Below, piece after piece: positions 1 through 7,246 of a stretch of 64,000 nucleotides of DNA. This DNA comes from an uncultured Ruminococcus sp. (GTDB taxonomy: Bacteria; Bacillota; Clostridia; Oscillospirales; Ruminococcaceae): assembly GCA_910584195.1 (NCBI GenBank), contig CAJTYV010000005.1, forward strand, positions 62,001 to 126,000, read 5' to 3'. A program made the position numbers and the translations under genes. Every line of letters starts with the position of its first letter. Positions within the stretch are counted from its first letter, which is position 1. The notes below the pieces were generated by a model. That model made no database searches. It saw only the letters and a program-made list of their open reading frames with translations, and was not told the DNA's origin.

Positions 1-153
1 GCCCATTCTCGAATGATCCGGCGACCAATCACGAATGTCATATTTCGGCTCATGTTCGTTCCAGCTTACTAAATTAAGTTCCTTTGTCCAGCCCTTGGCA
101 TTTTCTGAAAGAACTCCGAGGGATTCTGTGATTTCAAATTTTAATTCTGCCAT
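1..153 (-). CDS. YdbC/PC4-like small protein, N-terminal part (runs off the window)
   Basis: Leftward reading frame beginning with ATG at 153, after an AGGAG site 7-8 bases upstream, and open to the window edge (51 codons seen). The visible protein begins MAELKFEITESLGVLSENA and continues with WTKELNLVSWN and KYDIRDWSPDHSRMG. This is the pattern of the YdbC family, small Firmicutes proteins with a PC4-like single-strand nucleic-acid-binding fold (family knowledge). The C-terminal part lies outside the window. The exact role is unknown; binding of nucleic acid is inferred from the fold. Confidence 0.8.
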   Translation of the reverse strand, partial: MAELKFEITESLGVLSENAKGWTKELNLVSWNEHEPKYDIRDWSPDHSRMG

Positions 154-201
154 ATCGCTTCTCCTAATTTTTGTAATTTACGGATTATTTCCGCTAAAGT
201 T

Positions 202-230
202 ATTTTACCATATAATTTCTCTTTTGTCTA
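202..230 (-). promoter_or_regulatory. sigma-A promoter of the YdbC-like gene
   Basis: On the minus strand TAGACA (230-225) and TAAAAT (207-202) are separated by 17 bases, about 50 bases before the ATG at 153. Confidence 0.6.
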
Positions 231-245
231 CCTATTAATAAATAT

Positions 246-274
246 TTGACATTCTTGCTAAAAAATGATATAAT
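246..274 (+). promoter_or_regulatory. sigma-A promoter for the 319 gene
   Basis: TTGACA (246-251), 17-base spacer, TATAAT (269-274). The 319 ATG follows about 40 bases later, behind AGGAG. Confidence 0.8.
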
Positions 275-318
275 AAATTATAACCTTTCAGCGAATTGGG
301 GATTAGGAGCGATACAGC

Positions 319-1080
319 ATGAAACAATTTAAATTTATTGCAACGCCGAAATTAATAGGCTATCTTATTAAATTTGTCATGCGTCTTACCGCTTTCGGAA
401 TAATGTTATTTCTATACATAAGAAATAAGTCGGAGTTTTATGCATATACTGTCGCTTCTCCGAAGAACGGCATAAATTTTATGCATATTATGTGGGCTGT
501 ATTTATGATTCTTATACTGCTGCACCTGTTTCCATCGAAAATAACATCTATGGGAGCGAGCAAAAGCAAGAAATCTAATTATTTTCCAATTCCCGAATAT
601 TCTGAAACTGAACTATTAAAATTTATACATAATGAAAATATTAAAGCGTGGCGGTGTATGATATGTTGGATTTTCGGAAATGCTGTAATAGGTATACTTT
701 ATTATTGCAAACTTTTCGGAAAATCAGAACTGTTGCTCATAACCGGTTTCTATTTTATAAGCGATTATATTTGTATATTGATTTTCTGTCCGTTTCAGAC
801 ATTCGGACAAAAAAGCCGATGCTGCATAAATTGCCGAATTTATGACTGGGGACATTTTTTCATGTTCACCCCTATGCTGCTAATTGATACATTTTACAGC
901 CGAAGCCTTTTTTTCATGGGAGCAGCTGTGATAATTCGTTGGGAAATTATATGGACAAATCATCCGGAACGTTTTTGGTACGGGTCTAATCAAACTCTTA
1001 GCTGCTGTAACTGCCAGGACAAAACATGTCAAATAAAGCGACAAATCAAAAAAAGTGCAGGACACATCATAAGAAAATAA
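319..1080 (+). CDS. Uncharacterised multi-pass membrane protein with a cysteine-rich C-terminal half
   Basis: 253 residues, own promoter, ribosome site AGGAG 9 bases before ATG. There are about five hydrophobic segments (around residues 17-35, 55-72, 113-130, 140-155 and 185-205). Between and after them lie two cysteine clusters: CCINC with the following IYDWGHFFMFTP stretch near residues 168-188, and CCNCQDKTC near 229-237. The spacing of the second cluster would suit metal or Fe-S binding on the inner side, followed by a lysine-rich tail. I do not recognise a characterised family. It ends one base before the convergent AraC gene, with no terminator visible between them. Confidence 0.65.
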   Translation: MKQFKFIATPKLIGYLIKFVMRLTAFGIMLFLYIRNKSEFYAYTVASPKNGINFMHIMWAVFMILILLHLFPSKITSMGASKSKKSNYFPIPEYSETELLKFIHNENIKAWRCMICWIFGNAVIGILYYCKLFGKSELLLITGFYFISDYICILIFCPFQTFGQKSRCCINCRIYDWGHFFMFTPMLLIDTFYSRSLFFMGAAVIIRWEIIWTNHPERFWYGSNQTLSCCNCQDKTCQIKRQIKKSAGHIIRK

Positions 1081-1081
1081 G

Positions 1082-1933
1082 CTATTCCCGCCACATTCTG
1101 CGATAAGCAAAACATGTCAGATTTTCAGCCTTTTTGAATTGTCTGACAAAATAGCTTTGATCGTTAAAGCCGCATTGATGCGCTATTTCTTCAACAGAGT
1201 TATCAGAAAAACGAAGAAGATGTTTTCCATAATTTATCCGACATGTAATGATATGCTGAAAAATGGTTCTTCCGTATATCTTTTTGTATTCTCTTGAGAG
1301 ATAATACTTACTTATGTAAAATTCAGAAGATAACTTTTCAAGAGTTAAATCTTCTTTGAAGTGTTCCTCAATATAAATATTTACAGCTTTGAGTTTCTGC
1401 TTCAATGCTGAATCCGCCTGTTCTGCCGCACATGTTGAAGTTAATGCAATAGTAAGAAGCTGAACTATCAATCCTGAGGTAAGAACCTCCGCATTCGGAT
1501 TTTTTTGCTCATTGCAATTTATTATCTCCAACAGCGCTGCTTTAACATTTTCGAAGTCAATAGGTCGAAATACGTTTCTTGACTGAACCGCAAAATTCTC
1601 ATAATACTGTTTGGACGTTGCTCCGCTGAAATGTACCCACATCAGTTCCCAAGGAGCATCTTCTGAACTTTTATAATGATGATGGATACGGCAGTCAATA
1701 AGAAAACAATCGCCCTTACTAAGAGAATACGTATCATCTCCGAAGCTTAATTCACCCTTACCTTCCAAAACCGCCGCATATAACCATGAATCTAGATCAT
1801 GGTGATGAGTTTCGGTAATGTCTTTCTTATTAATGACCCCGGTTTCCTGAGCATAAAAGAATGCATTTTTAGCTGCCGGACCGGGAGTACAAATAATTCT
1901 TTTTGAAACAGTATCTGCGTTACTTGTATTCAT
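1082..1933 (-). CDS. AraC-family transcriptional regulator with cupin sensor domain
   Basis: 283 residues, usual length for the family. The N-terminal half is cupin-like (THHHDLDSWLYAAVLEGKGEL and LSKGDCFLIDCRIHHHY, residues about 41-90), typical of a small-molecule-binding pocket. The C-terminal 100 residues form the double helix-turn-helix: LTLEKLSSEFYISKYYLSREYKKIYG, then the signature region VEEIAHQCGFNDQSYFVRQFKKAE. Such proteins usually control sugar-use genes; the target here is not evident because no sugar operon adjoins it. Start ATG at 1933 follows AAGGAG by 10 bases and a promoter lies just upstream. Confidence 0.9.
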   Translation of the reverse strand: MNTSNADTVSKRIICTPGPAAKNAFFYAQETGVINKKDITETHHHDLDSWLYAAVLEGKGELSFGDDTYSLSKGDCFLIDCRIHHHYKSSEDAPWELMWVHFSGATSKQYYENFAVQSRNVFRPIDFENVKAALLEIINCNEQKNPNAEVLTSGLIVQLLTIALTSTCAAEQADSALKQKLKAVNIYIEEHFKEDLTLEKLSSEFYISKYYLSREYKKIYGRTIFQHIITCRINYGKHLLRFSDNSVEEIAHQCGFNDQSYFVRQFKKAENLTCFAYRRMWRE

Positions 1934-1967
1934 TTGTAACGTTCTCCTTAAGATTTATTGCCTTTAA

Positions 1968-1996
1968 ATTATATCACAAAATTCATGATTTGTCTA
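1968..1996 (-). promoter_or_regulatory. sigma-A promoter of the AraC-family gene
   Basis: Minus-strand TAGACA (1996-1991), 17-base spacer, TATAAT (1973-1968), 35 bases before the start codon. Confidence 0.7.
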
Positions 1997-2010
1997 TAAT
2001 TTCATGAAAT

Positions 2011-2265
2011 TTACCTCATAAAAGAGTATATAAGGGCTGCTGTTAGAATAATGATAAGAAAGTAAATTATTATTCTGCCGGAATTTAATGTCCTTTTTCT
2101 TCGTCCAATTGTCCCATAAGGCGCTATAAGACGGTCGATTTCACGTGCTGAAAGCTCGATCGGAAGAGTGCGTACACCCGGTTTCAAATAAAATACTGCT
2201 CTTTCAAAATATATGCTGTCAGGATTATTGACCTCAATTATCTGCTTATTTACACCTTTTACCAT
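2011..2265 (-). CDS. Small protein with single C-terminal membrane anchor
   Basis: 84 residues. The first 55 are polar; a basic patch (GRRKRTLNSGR) is followed by one hydrophobic helix near the C-terminus (residues about 64-82). Start ATG has AAAGGAG five bases upstream. It lies 50 bases downstream of the 8-oxoguanine glycosylase gene on the same strand and probably shares its promoter. No family recognised; a tail-anchored inner-membrane protein is the most that can be said. Confidence 0.6.
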   Translation of the reverse strand: MVKGVNKQIIEVNNPDSIYFERAVFYLKPGVRTLPIELSAREIDRLIAPYGTIGRRKRTLNSGRIIIYFLIIILTAALIYSFMR

Positions 2266-2315
2266 AAATACTCCTTTAAGTTTATTTATGGCTATTATTG
2301 GCAGAAATGTTATTA

Positions 2316-3125
2316 TTATTCATTAAGATTTCTTATGTAATGAAAAAGGTACTGCTGTGCTATGCCGGCATTTTCATTTAAGAACTCAGGGAAGCCATTT
2401 GGATAATAATGCGCAAGAACACGCTTTATCCAGACATCCACAGGAAACGCTTCTTTTCTATACATACCGAAGAGAAGTACGCATTCAGCCACTTTAGGTC
2501 CTACACCCTTGATTTTTTTCAAAACAGCACGAGCTTCTTCAATAGGTGCGGACGACACGGCGTTTAAATCGACTTTTCCCGAGTTCACGCAGGAGACAGC
2601 GTCACAAAGATATTTAGCACGAAAACCGCTTCTCAGAAATGAGAGACTGTCAGGCGTTTCCTCCGCCATTTCAGAAGGAGTGGGAAACTCATTATAATGT
2701 ACGCAGAGACGGTCGATTATGCCTTTTATCCTTGGAATATTATTATTTTGGGAAATAATAAAGGAAATAAGGCACTCCCAGCTGTTTTGACGCAAAAGAC
2801 GTATACCTCCTGCAAAGGCACATGCTTTAGCCAATGTTTCATCTTCGGAGAACTGTTTTTTCAATTCGCCGTAATCTGTGCAAAAGTCAAAATAGTCCAC
2901 CCACTTTTCGAGAAAGTCATCCTCGGAAATGTCATGGAACATAAATATACTGTCAGATAGCTGCGAAACGGTTAGATTTTCGTTTAAGAAGCTACCCTCA
3001 TAAGTACTTTTATATCCTCTGTCAATTTTTTTCCATCGAAAAGCCTGACCGCAGTCAAGAGTTTCATCCAAATCAAAATCTTTTTCATATACAATTATGT
3101 CATTATTTTTAACGGAATAATCCAT
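2316..3125 (-). CDS. ogg: 8-oxoguanine DNA glycosylase/AP lyase (OGG1 type)
   Basis: 269-residue HhH-GPD glycosylase that excises oxidised guanine from DNA and nicks the resulting abasic site. The N-terminal OGG domain has the family sequence DCGQAFRWKK near residue 24. The helix-hairpin-helix reads KKIKGVGPKVAECV with catalytic lysine K211, and the aspartate follows in FPVDVW as D230, matching human OGG1 K249 and D268. QNSWECLISFIISQNNNIPRI (residues about 113-133) is the usual OGG core. Start ATG is preceded by GAGGTG and a sigma-A promoter. The small anchored-protein gene follows in the same transcript. Confidence 0.95.
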   Translation of the reverse strand: MDYSVKNNDIIVYEKDFDLDETLDCGQAFRWKKIDRGYKSTYEGSFLNENLTVSQLSDSIFMFHDISEDDFLEKWVDYFDFCTDYGELKKQFSEDETLAKACAFAGGIRLLRQNSWECLISFIISQNNNIPRIKGIIDRLCVHYNEFPTPSEMAEETPDSLSFLRSGFRAKYLCDAVSCVNSGKVDLNAVSSAPIEEARAVLKKIKGVGPKVAECVLLFGMYRKEAFPVDVWIKRVLAHYYPNGFPEFLNENAGIAQQYLFHYIRNLNE

Positions 3126-3169
3126 TATTTCACCTCATTATCAGAAAATAAACTTATGATTTCTATTTT

Positions 3170-3198
3170 ATTATACTAAAATTAAATAAAAATTTCAA
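3170..3198 (-). promoter_or_regulatory. sigma-A promoter of ogg
   Basis: Minus-strand TTGAAA (3198-3193), 17-base spacer, TATAAT (3175-3170), 45 bases before the ogg start. Confidence 0.7.
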
Positions 3199-3451
3199 GT
3201 CCTTTAACAGATTTTAATTCAAATTCTGAGGACAAATTTCAATTTCATCAACAGGTTCGACAGCATTTACATTCCGCATATATTTATAGCGAGTCGGCAT
3301 ATATAAATAATTCCAATCATTTAACTGTCATATTCTTGCTGTAGCAATGTATTTTGCTACGATCAGGGTGTTCTTTTTTGCAATACTGCCTTAATAGTAA
3401 GCCTTTCCATACACACGAACAGTAAATTATTTACCAAAAGGAGGAGATAAA
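3199..3451. other. Intergenic region between divergent ogg and alarmone synthetase
   Basis: About 250 bases without a gene. It contains one small hairpin (GTAGCAA/TTGCTAC around 3341-3360) and two near-repeats of CATATAT with A/T tails (3279-3313). A strong AAAAGGAGGAG ribosome site ends it. I could not place a confident promoter for the downstream gene. Confidence 0.4.
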
Positions 3452-4144
3452 ATGAGTCAGATGGATTTTTTTGTCGAAGGGATTCAGCAACTCCCTGCTA
3501 TTGTTGATAAAGGCCCGACAGCACAAGAAAAGGTAGCTCAGGCTTTTATGGAATTTATGCAGCTTGCACATGTTTATGAATCTGCTATCGAGGTTGTAAA
3601 AACATATCTTGGAATACTTGACAGTGAGTTTAACATTAAATTTCAGCGCAATCCTATTCACAATATAGAAAGCCGTCTTAAATCAGCGGACTCAATCATG
3701 AATAAGCTCGTAAAGAAAGGAATAACATTTACTCCGGAAAATGCAAAAAAATATCTGCTTGATATTGCAGGAATCCGTGTTACTTGCTATTACATAAACG
3801 ATATATACGTTTTGGCAGAAATGCTTTCTCAGCGAGACGATTTTGTAGTCATAAAGCAGAAAGACTACATAAAAAACCCTAAACCGAGCGGTTACAGAAG
3901 TTTTCACCTTGTACTGAATATACCGGTTCATCTTTCGGCATCAAAAGTTACAGTACCTGTGGAAATACAAATACGAACAATTGCTATGGATTTTTGGGCA
4001 AGTTTGGAACATCAATTAAAATATAAACCATCGGCAGCAATAACTCCCGAAATATCCGAACAGCTTCGGGAATGCGCCGAGAGGATCGCAGAGACAGATA
4101 TGCAGATGCAAAAAATTTATTCTCAGATGAATGATATGGATTAA
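3452..4144 (+). CDS. Small alarmone synthetase, RelA/SpoT domain only
   Basis: 230 residues, the length of RelQ/YjbM-type enzymes, without the hydrolase, TGS or ACT domains of long RelA. It would transfer pyrophosphate from ATP to GDP or GTP to make (p)ppGpp. Family motifs are visible: IHNIESRLKSADSIMNKL, LLDIAGIRVTCYYINDIY, KNPKPSGYRSFHLVLNIPV (G-loop and catalytic region) and VEIQIRTIAMDFWASLEHQL. Start ATG follows AAAAGGAGGAG. Probably monocistronic. Confidence 0.93.
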   Translation: MSQMDFFVEGIQQLPAIVDKGPTAQEKVAQAFMEFMQLAHVYESAIEVVKTYLGILDSEFNIKFQRNPIHNIESRLKSADSIMNKLVKKGITFTPENAKKYLLDIAGIRVTCYYINDIYVLAEMLSQRDDFVVIKQKDYIKNPKPSGYRSFHLVLNIPVHLSASKVTVPVEIQIRTIAMDFWASLEHQLKYKPSAAITPEISEQLRECAERIAETDMQMQKIYSQMNDMD

Positions 4145-4253
4145 CTCGACCGTAGTCTCCATAAGCTCTAAAAAAACGCTTTTTTTCACCCTTTCACTTA
4201 TTTCTGCGATATGATATAATGATATACAGCCATTATTGAAAGGAGCAGAAAAA

Positions 4254-4556
4254 ATGTTCGGACTTGTCAGAAAAATTAAGCGTGAGGTAGTTGACAGAAC
4301 GATATATATGGAGGTCTTTGGAGATAATAAGGTCTCCTATCGAGTAACTGCTGGACGCATGTTTCATGAGGGAAGAGACATTGTTACATATGGCGTTGAA
4401 GTCGAAGATTCCCGTACCCGCGAAAAAGAAGAAATAGCCGACTTTTCTAGAGATATAGAAGATGCAGTCGACTTTGCGGAAATGCTTATATCCGACCGTA
4501 TTCCGCCATGCCGTCTTTATACCAAGGCGCTGAATTATCTGCTTATATCGATTTAA
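4254..4556 (+). CDS. DUF6514-like small protein
   Basis: Start set at ATG 4254, seven bases after AAAGGAG; the TTG 18 bases earlier lies before that ribosome site. 100 residues, soluble, mixed charge: a short basic N-terminus (LVRKIKREVVDR), then a predicted beta-rich core and a C-terminal helix (DIEDAVDFAEMLISDRI). It resembles a small domain of unknown function found in Clostridia (I believe DUF6514, from memory). No function known. Confidence 0.65.
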   Translation: MFGLVRKIKREVVDRTIYMEVFGDNKVSYRVTAGRMFHEGRDIVTYGVEVEDSRTREKEEIADFSRDIEDAVDFAEMLISDRIPPCRLYTKALNYLLISI

Positions 4557-4671
4557 GATTGTTCCTCTTAAAAATGAATTTGTATCAGAGCGTGTTCGCA
4601 TGAAAAATGTACGTTTTTTAGTATAATTCTGGCGGATACAAAGAGAAAAAGTGAAAACATATTTCAATTAT

Positions 4672-4709
4672 TCGGTCTTATGTAAAAACCGTTTCTTACA
4701 TAAGGCCGA
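4672..4709 (-). terminator. Terminator for the hybrid histidine kinase gene
   Basis: 14-bp stem TCGGTCTTATGTAA (4672-4685) with TTACATAAGGCCGA (4696-4709), one G-U pair, 10-base loop, placed just past the 3' end of the kinase gene. Confidence 0.6.
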
Positions 4710-4714
4710 TGAAT

Positions 4715-6796
4715 TTATTTTGAAATATGAAGTATTTTTCCTATAAGATTCTGAAGCTCCGCAATATCAATTGGTTTTGGAAAATGAGCGTTCATTCCGC
4801 ATTCAAGTGATTTTTCACGGTCATCCTCAAAAGCGTTTGCCGAAACTGCAATTATAGGAATACTGGACAAAATCGGATTTTTTAGATTTCTTATTTGTCT
4901 CGCAGCTTCATAACCGTCCATAACGGGCATCTGAATATCCATGAGAATTATATCATAAATCCTTGTATTCAGTTTACTTATTTTTTCAACAGCTTCTTTG
5001 CCATTTACAGCCGTATCAACGATACATCCACAGTACTCCAGCATGGATTGTTCGATTTCAAGATTTATGGGATTATCCTCAACAAGCAAAATATGTATTC
5101 CCTCCATGAATTTTTCATCAGAAGAAATTTTGCTTATATAAGTTTGATTTTGTTGTTCTTCATGTAATTTGAATGTCACAGAAACAGAGAAAATACTCTT
5201 TTTTCCCACTTCGCTTTTCACAGAAATTGTTCCGTTCATCATATCCACAATGTTTTTGACAACGGCAAGTCCAAGGCCACTTCCAAAAATTCCGCTGGAT
5301 GTGGTATTTTCTACACGTTTAAACGGTTCGAATATTGTTTGAAGAAGTTCTTCCTCTATTCCGCAGCCGTTATCCTCAACCGTAAAAGTATATGTTCCGA
5401 ATCCATGAGGCGAATTTTTATCTTCCTCAATACGAAGGACAACTTTTCCGCCTTTATAAGTATATTTCACTCCATTGTCCAGCAGCTGCCACAAGACTTC
5501 CTCTAATCGCATGGAATCGGCATACACTTTAAAATTTCTGACACCGCTTTTATCAAATACAAGTGTGATATTTTTTTTAGCTGCATCAGGTGCAATGCGT
5601 TTTTCAATATCGGACAGCAATTCATCAAGACTGCATTCGCATTTATTCAAAACAGCCTTACCCGATTCTAAATAAGTAAGTTCTAAGGATTCTGTAACAA
5701 TTTTAAGAAGCTGTACGCTCGAAAGCTTGATGTTGTCAAGATAATGACATAATTTTTCTGTATTTTTCGGATTTGTTCTGATAAGCTCTGTGTATCCGAT
5801 GATACTATTGAGCGGTGTGCGAATCTCGTGAGAAATATTGTCAAGAAAGCTCTGACGAGCTATATTTGCTGCATTTGCCTCTTTCAGAGCTATCTGAAAA
5901 AGCCGATTTTTTTCGTTTATATCCGTAATATCTTTTGCAATTAAAAGCGATATTATATTTTGAGTACGCTTATTTCTGCCTATAAGCGAAATAAACTGAA
6001 ACATTCGTTCTCTTCCGGATCTATCAATTATTGTACAATCCATTACCTGTTCCGGCTCGTTACTGACATAACAGCCTATAAGCCTTTCAACGCTGAAAAA
6101 CCGTTTGAATTCTTCATGATTCAACTTCACTATATTCTTACTTACATAATCAAGTACATCTGAATATTTTGTATATTCCGGAATATTTATAGATTTGAAC
6201 ATATCTGAAAGAGAACCGCTGAATGAATGGCTCGCTGATGAAATAAATGTATCTTTCGTAAGATTTACCTCAAAAAACAATCGTGCATTATGAAGAATTG
6301 CTTTTCGATATTGATTTTCCCTCGAAAGCGTGTCTTTCAATTGAGAATTGATTTTTTCCAGTTCCTCCATACGCTTAACGAATCTGTCAGTTACATCGTT
6401 AATAAATACGCAGAAAATTCCTCCGTAATTACTTGTTATTATATATTTTCCGTAATCCTCAACATACCGAACAGTACCGTTTTTTTGAATAATACGGTAC
6501 TCCACATAGTCGAGATTATCTGAACTGTCAGCTATTTGTTCCTGTATACTTCGCTCTACTTCCGGTAAATCATCGGGATGAACCATGCCCTTAAAAACAT
6601 TTCCTGTAAGTTCACGAAATTCTTTTTCAGTATCACAGCCGAAAATTCTTGGAACGTCTTTGTTGACATGTATAAGCTCCCCTGCTCCTGATGCTTTGTA
6701 AATAAAAAAACCTCCGGGCATTTCATCGCAGAAACTATGAATAATCGTAAGCGTATTTTCATCAAAAATAAATCCGCTTTTTATTTTTTCGGACAT
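4715..6796 (-). CDS. Hybrid sensor histidine kinase (PAS, HisKA, HATPase_c, receiver)
   Basis: 693 residues, no membrane segment, so cytosolic. Residues about 25-140 form a PAS domain with PAC-type end (YRIIQKNGTVRYVEDYGKY), followed by a coiled coil (142-165) and a second sensor-like region (165-300). HisKA box FLDNISHEIRTPLNS carries phospho-histidine H323. The ATPase domain has N box DNGVKYTYKGG, G1 DNGCGIEE and G2 GSGLGLAVVKNIV. The C-terminal receiver starts at ILLVEDNPINLEIEQ, has IILMDIQMPVMDGY with the phospho-aspartate and ends with FPKPI. There is no output domain and no adjacent regulator gene; the target is unknown. ATG follows AAGGAGG. Confidence 0.93.
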   Translation of the reverse strand: MSEKIKSGFIFDENTLTIIHSFCDEMPGGFFIYKASGAGELIHVNKDVPRIFGCDTEKEFRELTGNVFKGMVHPDDLPEVERSIQEQIADSSDNLDYVEYRIIQKNGTVRYVEDYGKYIITSNYGGIFCVFINDVTDRFVKRMEELEKINSQLKDTLSRENQYRKAILHNARLFFEVNLTKDTFISSASHSFSGSLSDMFKSINIPEYTKYSDVLDYVSKNIVKLNHEEFKRFFSVERLIGCYVSNEPEQVMDCTIIDRSGRERMFQFISLIGRNKRTQNIISLLIAKDITDINEKNRLFQIALKEANAANIARQSFLDNISHEIRTPLNSIIGYTELIRTNPKNTEKLCHYLDNIKLSSVQLLKIVTESLELTYLESGKAVLNKCECSLDELLSDIEKRIAPDAAKKNITLVFDKSGVRNFKVYADSMRLEEVLWQLLDNGVKYTYKGGKVVLRIEEDKNSPHGFGTYTFTVEDNGCGIEEELLQTIFEPFKRVENTTSSGIFGSGLGLAVVKNIVDMMNGTISVKSEVGKKSIFSVSVTFKLHEEQQNQTYISKISSDEKFMEGIHILLVEDNPINLEIEQSMLEYCGCIVDTAVNGKEAVEKISKLNTRIYDIILMDIQMPVMDGYEAARQIRNLKNPILSSIPIIAVSANAFEDDREKSLECGMNAHFPKPIDIAELQNLIGKILHISK

Positions 6797-6886
6797 TGTA
6801 TGCCTCCTTAGAGCCTGTTTGGTATCTGATGTTGTTTATTATTTTGAAAGATACACAAACAAAGTCCAACAAAATTTTTCATTAAT

Positions 6887-6915
6887 ATTATACTACAAAA
6901 ATTTAAAGCCGTCAA
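6887..6915 (-). promoter_or_regulatory. sigma-A promoter of the hybrid kinase gene
   Basis: Minus-strand TTGACG (6915-6910), 17-base spacer, TATAAT (6892-6887); leader of about 85 bases to the ATG. Confidence 0.7.
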
Positions 6916-7246
6916 CATTTTTTATAAAATTGTTAATATTCGTGAATGCAATTACGCACAGGAAATAGAATTTCCTTTTCAAAATTTAAGAAATTTATAA
7001 AAACGCTTGTCTATACTTTTTTCTGTATCAGAAATTATATTTTGTGAAACATCGTCAACTATTGTTTACAATATTTCACAAATTTCTTAATATCTATTAT
7101 ACATTTATTTGCCCATTTACTGCAATTTTCATCATTTAGTTAGCACCTGATAACGTATTTGCAAATTTTTTTTAGAAAGTTTCGTCTTTTTTTCAGTTTT
7201 TATTCACTTATACATAGAGAATATTTTAATTAAAAAGGAGACTGCT
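6916..7246 (+). promoter_or_regulatory. Upstream region of the lipoprotein gene with an inverted repeat
   Basis: 330 very AT-rich bases between divergent genes. TTGTGAAA (about 7033-7040) and TTTCACAA (about 7074-7081) form an inverted repeat enclosing ATTGTTTACAAT, itself a dyad. A possible promoter, TTTACA then TAATAT 17 bases later, overlaps the repeat, which could therefore be an operator. No other gene is visible. Confidence 0.35.

Noticed and set aside
3330..3400. Hairpin with T-run upstream of the alarmone synthetase, considered as riboswitch or attenuator
   Set aside because: The stem is only seven pairs and is separated from the T-run by 14 bases; no known aptamer pattern.
4233..4667. 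Leftward frame opposite the DUF6514-like gene
   Set aside because: Covers the rightward gene and its promoter; no ribosome site and no family resemblance.
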